A stretch of DNA of 64,000 bases from Brachynemurus nebulosus (taxonomy: Eukaryota; Arthropoda; Insecta; Neuroptera; Myrmeleontidae), in assembly GCA_035578155.1 (NCBI GenBank), contig JAPWDM010000024.1:2038501-2102500 (forward strand), given 5' to 3'. Under the pieces are notes generated by a model, which saw only the letters and a list, made by a program, of their open reading frames with translations, was not told where the DNA came from and searched no databases. The translations under genes and the position numbers were made by a program. Within the stretch, counting starts at the first letter, position 1. Every line of letters starts with the position of its first letter. Positions 60,700 to 64,000 of the stretch are shown here, one piece after another.

Positions 60700-61000
60700 C
60701 CAAGAGGCACTTCTGCTTAACATCCACTAGCAGACCGTAGTGTTTTAAAAAATCGGTGCCAATAATTGCAATTGGAACAGAAGCAATTAAAAAATTTCAT
60801 TAAAATTCTCGACGGAGTCCAAGATTCACATTAAGGGATCTTCTGCCGTACGTACTTATGACGCTTCCGTTTGTCGCGGATAATTTTAGCGAGGTGGGAT
60901 GTGACACTGAGTACCTAGGTCGTGGTATTACCGAAATTTCTGCGCCAGTATCGATTAAAAAGTGTATACGATTTGTTCTATCGTAGATAAATGTGTTTTA
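60700..61000 (-). pseudogene. Gypsy aspartic protease region
   Basis: LIDTGAEISVIP (about 60930-60967, the active-site DTG) and later IAIIGTDFLKHYGLLVDV (about 60728-60783). Two stops lie between. Cleaves the polyprotein in intact elements. Confidence 0.8.
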
Positions 61001-61060
61001 GTGTGTTACGGTTTAGTGTGTTACCGCTATCATCAACCGCCGCAACTGATCAAAGCGGAG

Positions 61061-61249
61061 TTAGTTTCCCGAATTTGTATTTGACTGCTTGTTGATTTGT
61101 TTGAACGCACACGACTGTTCGCACTTATTAACATTTCTTCCAAATTTGTTGTGAAACCAACACCAGTTTTTGTTCCAGCTTGGTCGATTTTTCCGTGAAC
61201 TTGATCGATTTCGTCTAAAACAACTGTTTTGTGATGACTGGTGATTCAT
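61061..61249 (-). pseudogene. Gypsy gag zinc-finger part
   Basis: Basic, Asn/Ser-rich stretch ending in CWFHNKFGRNVNKCEQSC, the CHCC-type finger seen in CsRn1-like insect elements. Confidence 0.7.
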
Positions 61250-61492
61250 TTTTGATATTTTAAATTTGAGTTCATTTATTTATTTGCTTAACTCAGCTAC
61301 ATTAGTTGGTGTCTCTTGAATAGCGAATGCTTCAGTAGAGTTAGAAATTGAGCTGATTGATGAAAAATTGGGAATTTCAGACAACTGATCAGCTAGGGCA
61401 GTAATTGCCGTTTGTTGCATATTAGGAGCGGCTACTAGAACGCCTGACAGTGTTTCCTGAAGACGTGTTGAAAGACGATGGATCCATAATTT

Positions 61493-62026
61493 TTATAATA
61501 ACTGATCGTTGAATCTGCTACCCGTCAAACTTTTCATTTGAGCTAAAAGTTCTGACGGTCGGCGACCAGCAAGTTCTAAGCCGGAGATGAGTTTACGAAT
61601 TTTTTGATCCGTAGAAATTGAATAATGATCTATAAGTGTTCTTTTGAGATTTTCATATTTATTCTGTGGTGGCGGATTAGTCCGGATGCTTGAGACTACG
61701 CAAAGCTCTTCACGACCCAACTGACAAACAATCGCATGGAATTTTGAACTATCCGAACTGACTTCTTTGGCGTGAAATTCCGCTTGTTTAAACCATAGTT
61801 CAGGATGTTCTGGCCAAAATTTAGCAAGTTAAACTTCGCGAAGTGCGGCTAAGTTAGTTTGTTGTACGCATTGATTCATCGTATTTTCGTTTGTTTGAGC
61901 GGACGTTGGACGAGACTGATCGGAAGAATTTTGACTTACTTGATTTTGGTATGCCTCCAATTGTTGTTGTAATAGTACATTTTCAGATTTGACTACTTCC
62001 AATGTACGTTTTAATTCTTCTTCCAT
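61493..62026 (-). pseudogene. Gypsy gag (capsid) part
   Basis: Starts at ATG 62024-62026, just inside the 5' LTR. First 65 residues form a coiled coil (KRTLEVVKSENVLLQQQLEA). After a stop near 61829 the frame continues with FWPEHPELWFKQAEFHAK, then LKRTLIDHYS and RPSELLAQMKSLTG, typical of retrotransposon gag capsid. Ends at a stop at 61493. Confidence 0.8.
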
Positions 62027-62042
62027 TATTTTTATTCACTTC

Positions 62043-62257
62043 TGTACTCTGAATTTTCGGTTTTATTCAATTGAATTATACATAAAAATAATTAATAAAA
62101 TTGCGATGAGCGAACACTATGTACTAAGGGGAAACCATCTTGATTGTCTTGTTAAAATTGAATTACATAAAAAATGTTCAATTAATAAGTTGGTAATAAA
62201 GAATTTGATAAGTTTGATGATGTTGCATGTCGGTAAAGCAGATTTCGACAATGCCCA
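62043..62257 (-). repeat. 5' LTR of the Gypsy element
   Basis: 215 bp, begins TG and ends CA on the + strand; pairs with 57708-57935. The gag start lies only 17 bases from its inner edge, so the leader is very short. Confidence 0.85.
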
Positions 62258-62587
62258 TAAGAACCCTGTGTGTAAATTTGAAAACTGCCAATAGATGGTG
62301 CTGCAAAATCCTTTGATAGTTATACTTTTTACTAGTAGATGGCGCTGCTAGTCTGAACACTAGCGAACTCTGCACCTAGATTCAGAATTCGACCTGAAAC
62401 AGGCTTAAACTTATCTGTGCTTGTGACGTCATTAGAAGGTATACCGATACTAATAACACAAGCGAAAGATTTTTGCATGCTGCTGCAGGTTTAATTTGTA
62501 AGATTGTATAAAACATATATAGTTTTATACATACTTAAAGTATAAATGAGAAATGAAACAAATTAGTTATTAAAACAAAAAAAAAAA
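62258..62587. repeat. AGATGGCGCTG-type repeat right of the Gypsy element
   Basis: 62267-62325 matches 57506-57567 and 62333-62350 has AGTAGATGGCGCTGCTAGTC. The remainder is AT-rich. Confidence 0.6.
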
Positions 62588-63541
62588 TTATTTGTAATAA
62601 TCCATATTACATAAAAATTTTATGCATAAATGTTCGCAGTTATATTGATCATAATTCTGATATCTATTATAATTATATTTAATATTATTGCCAAGTAAAT
62701 ATTGCACAACTTCAGCAGGTAGTGGTAAATTCCCATAACTGTCTAAATATACCACATTCGTTTATCTTTGGCGTACGCTACCCAATGGCTTCCTGGTCCA
62801 GATGAATTATCCAAATTAACGACACCACATTCCTTTCGCCTTGAATGTTTCGGTAAATCATTTCTCATAAACCTGCCACGAAAATTGGACAAATAATTGT
62901 TTTCAAGCTGATAGATGTCGCGATCAGTTAATGGTCGATTGGGTAGCTCAGTTAGCGGTTTTTTGATACGATGTAAAGTCCCAAGCCTCTTCTGTATGGT
63001 TTCAAATAAAGTCCAGTTCCAGATTTGGATCCAAGAGCAATTGCTTCCATCATCCTGTTATGACGTTCATTTTCATCCAAATGTTTCTTCGCCGTTTTAT
63101 AAGTATTCACTGCTTTCGCAACACCAGCAGCACCTCCAGCAAGTGAGCCTACAGCGGACAGGCCAGCAAATAGTGGAACTAAAATAGTAAAATTCCCCCA
63201 GTTTATGGAATTGGAATGATTCTCGTTGTTGTAAATTGATTGTCCCTCTTCTTGAAGATATTCCTTGCAGCTTTCAGCGCAAATTTTATCGCATTTTCAA
63301 TAGTTTTTGGTTTCTTTTTCTTCAATATACTTCTCAAATCACGAATTCCGGTGCCAAATATTAATTTCTGTCCTTTTTTGTTCTTCTTTGAATGACCCAT
63401 TCCTAGTTTTACTTTCGAATTCGTCGCGTTCGTTACAGCCCAAGCAGCAGCTCTCTCGCCAAGATTTGCGTCCAACGATTTAACTCGCCCCCACGCTTTA
63501 TCATCTAGAATTAAATCAGCTTTATGTCGATCTTTTTTTTT
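62588..63541 (-). pseudogene. Polinton/Maverick-type capsid-precursor and adenain-like protease gene, decayed
   Basis: Minus strand; the 5' part is lost at the LINE junction near 63541. The first part (to a stop at 63203) reads KADLILDDKAWGRV, LGERAAAWAVTNA and a Lys-rich basic region. Then a Gly/Ala-rich hydrophobic stretch (LFAGLSAVGSLAGGAAGVAK), a KKHLDENERHNRMMEAIALG helix, and after a frameshift near 62955 a cysteine-protease part: FRGRFMRNDLP, CGVVNLDNSSGPGSHWVAY (catalytic His) and, after another shift near 62750, LDSYG (Asp) and YNCEHLC (Cys) to the stop at 62588-62590. This order matches Polinton-associated insect proteins; intact relatives begin with a phospholipase A2-like domain, which is missing here. 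Confidence 0.6.
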
Positions 63542-64000
63542 AATTAAAATTGGGACACTGCTGCCGGTGGATGGCGCGGTCAGCAGTGTCTAGCGGCATC
63601 GCCATCGACGGACATGCGCCGCCAAAACGGGAAAATGATAAAAACGACACATAAAGACAGGAACACATAAATGCAATAGACAATGGACAAACATACACAT
63701 GATTAAAATTCACCGATGAGCCCTGCCATCCCAGGGCTTCAAAACAAGCGGACAGTCCTTGGTGGCGGTACGCTAAGTCCTAGCCAGAACGTCCGGTCAC
63801 CAAGGACCGAAAACCAACGATGAAACTCCCTCCGAGGTGTAAAAGGCCCCGGAGTGGAGGAAACCGACTAGAGACACACAATAATAAAAAGAATAAAAAG
63901 TAAATATCACAGACTGCATCACAGGACTCCACTGTACTCATGGGGGCCAGGAACCACCCACCAGCGCAATGGAGTAACAAACGAAAGAGGAAACAAAATG
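63531..64000 (-). mobile_element. LINE 3' region, minus strand, cut by the window edge
   Basis: On the minus strand it ends GCTGACCGCGCCATCCACCG, CAGCAGTGTCCCAATTTTAA and TTAAAAAAAAA (63531-63600), identical in layout to 16124-16197. The body is comparatively GC-rich (CTCCACTCCGGGGCC, CCGCCACCAAGGACTGT) and has no long frame, so it is 3' untranslated sequence. It is inserted into the Polinton-type gene. Confidence 0.65.

Larger units (their letters stand above)
57708..62257 (-). mobile_element. Gypsy-type LTR retrotransposon, decayed, both LTRs
   Basis: 4.55 kb on the minus strand: 5' LTR (right), gag, gag finger, protease, reverse transcriptase/RNase H, integrase, polypurine tract, 3' LTR (left). 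Integrase after reverse transcriptase and the CHCC-like gag finger point to a CsRn1-type Gypsy lineage. No clear target duplication at the outer ends. Confidence 0.88.

Noticed and set aside
62915..63187. 90-codon + strand frame
   Set aside because: Antisense of the Polinton-type protease gene remnant.

Overview
This is a gene-poor, AT-rich piece of an insect nuclear genome. The evidence is one host protein gene with short exons, GT-AG introns and insect-type sequence, one insect-like tRNA-Arg gene, tracts of GGTTAG-type minisatellite, and a very dense load of insect-type transposable elements (R4/Dong-like, Jockey-like, Gypsy, Penelope-like, mariner, pogo/Tigger, PIF/Harbinger and Polinton-type). 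I cannot name the species; a hemipteran or beetle would fit, but this is a guess.

The host gene is a fatty acyl-CoA reductase (CG5065/waterproof-like). Nine coding exons on the + strand can be joined in frame from 3130 to 51520, giving 510 residues with the Rossmann TGxxGxxG motif, a YxxxK catalytic pair, the C-terminal sterile/FAR_C region and a C-terminal hydrophobic segment. Its first coding intron is about 38.6 kb, and most of the mobile DNA here sits inside it. A tRNA-Arg(ACG) gene lies 0.8 kb downstream at 52346-52418.

Region by region. 1-3.1 kb: an inverted pair of 142-bp tandem arrays and dispersed repeats. 3.3-8.9 kb: two elements whose ends are arrays of short words (4.3-5.6 and 6.8-7.45 kb), then a PIF/Harbinger derivative with a transposase remnant. 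11.5-18.1 kb: a nest of R4/Dong-like retrotransposons in (TAA)n, which I read as insertions into the tail of a minus-strand SINE-like element, because identical 16-bp direct repeats flank the whole cluster. 19.4-20.9 kb: a foldback element. 21.9-25.5 kb: a long-inverted-repeat transposon carrying a decayed gene with a FEN1/XPG-like nuclease signature. 25.9-27.1 and 31.5-32.7 kb: two near-identical, oppositely oriented elements that each carry a tRNA-like sequence. 28.6-38.3 kb: small MITEs, a Penelope-like fragment, pogo-like transposase fragments, a 120-bp-arm hairpin and Harbinger MITEs. 40.9-41.8 kb: an internally deleted mariner. The introns between 42 and 51 kb hold (TA)n arrays, pogo-type MITEs and a 1.8-kb palindrome nested in one of them.

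Beyond the tRNA: a Foldback-type element built of about 140-bp subrepeats (54.0-55.9 kb), a Jockey/CR1-group LINE fragment (56.2-57.3 kb, minus), a 4.55-kb Gypsy element with both LTRs (57.7-62.3 kb, minus), a decayed Polinton-type capsid-precursor/cysteine-protease gene (62.6-63.5 kb, minus), and the 3' end of a LINE at the right edge. Apart from the reductase and the tRNA, nearly every coding trace is broken by frameshifts or stops.
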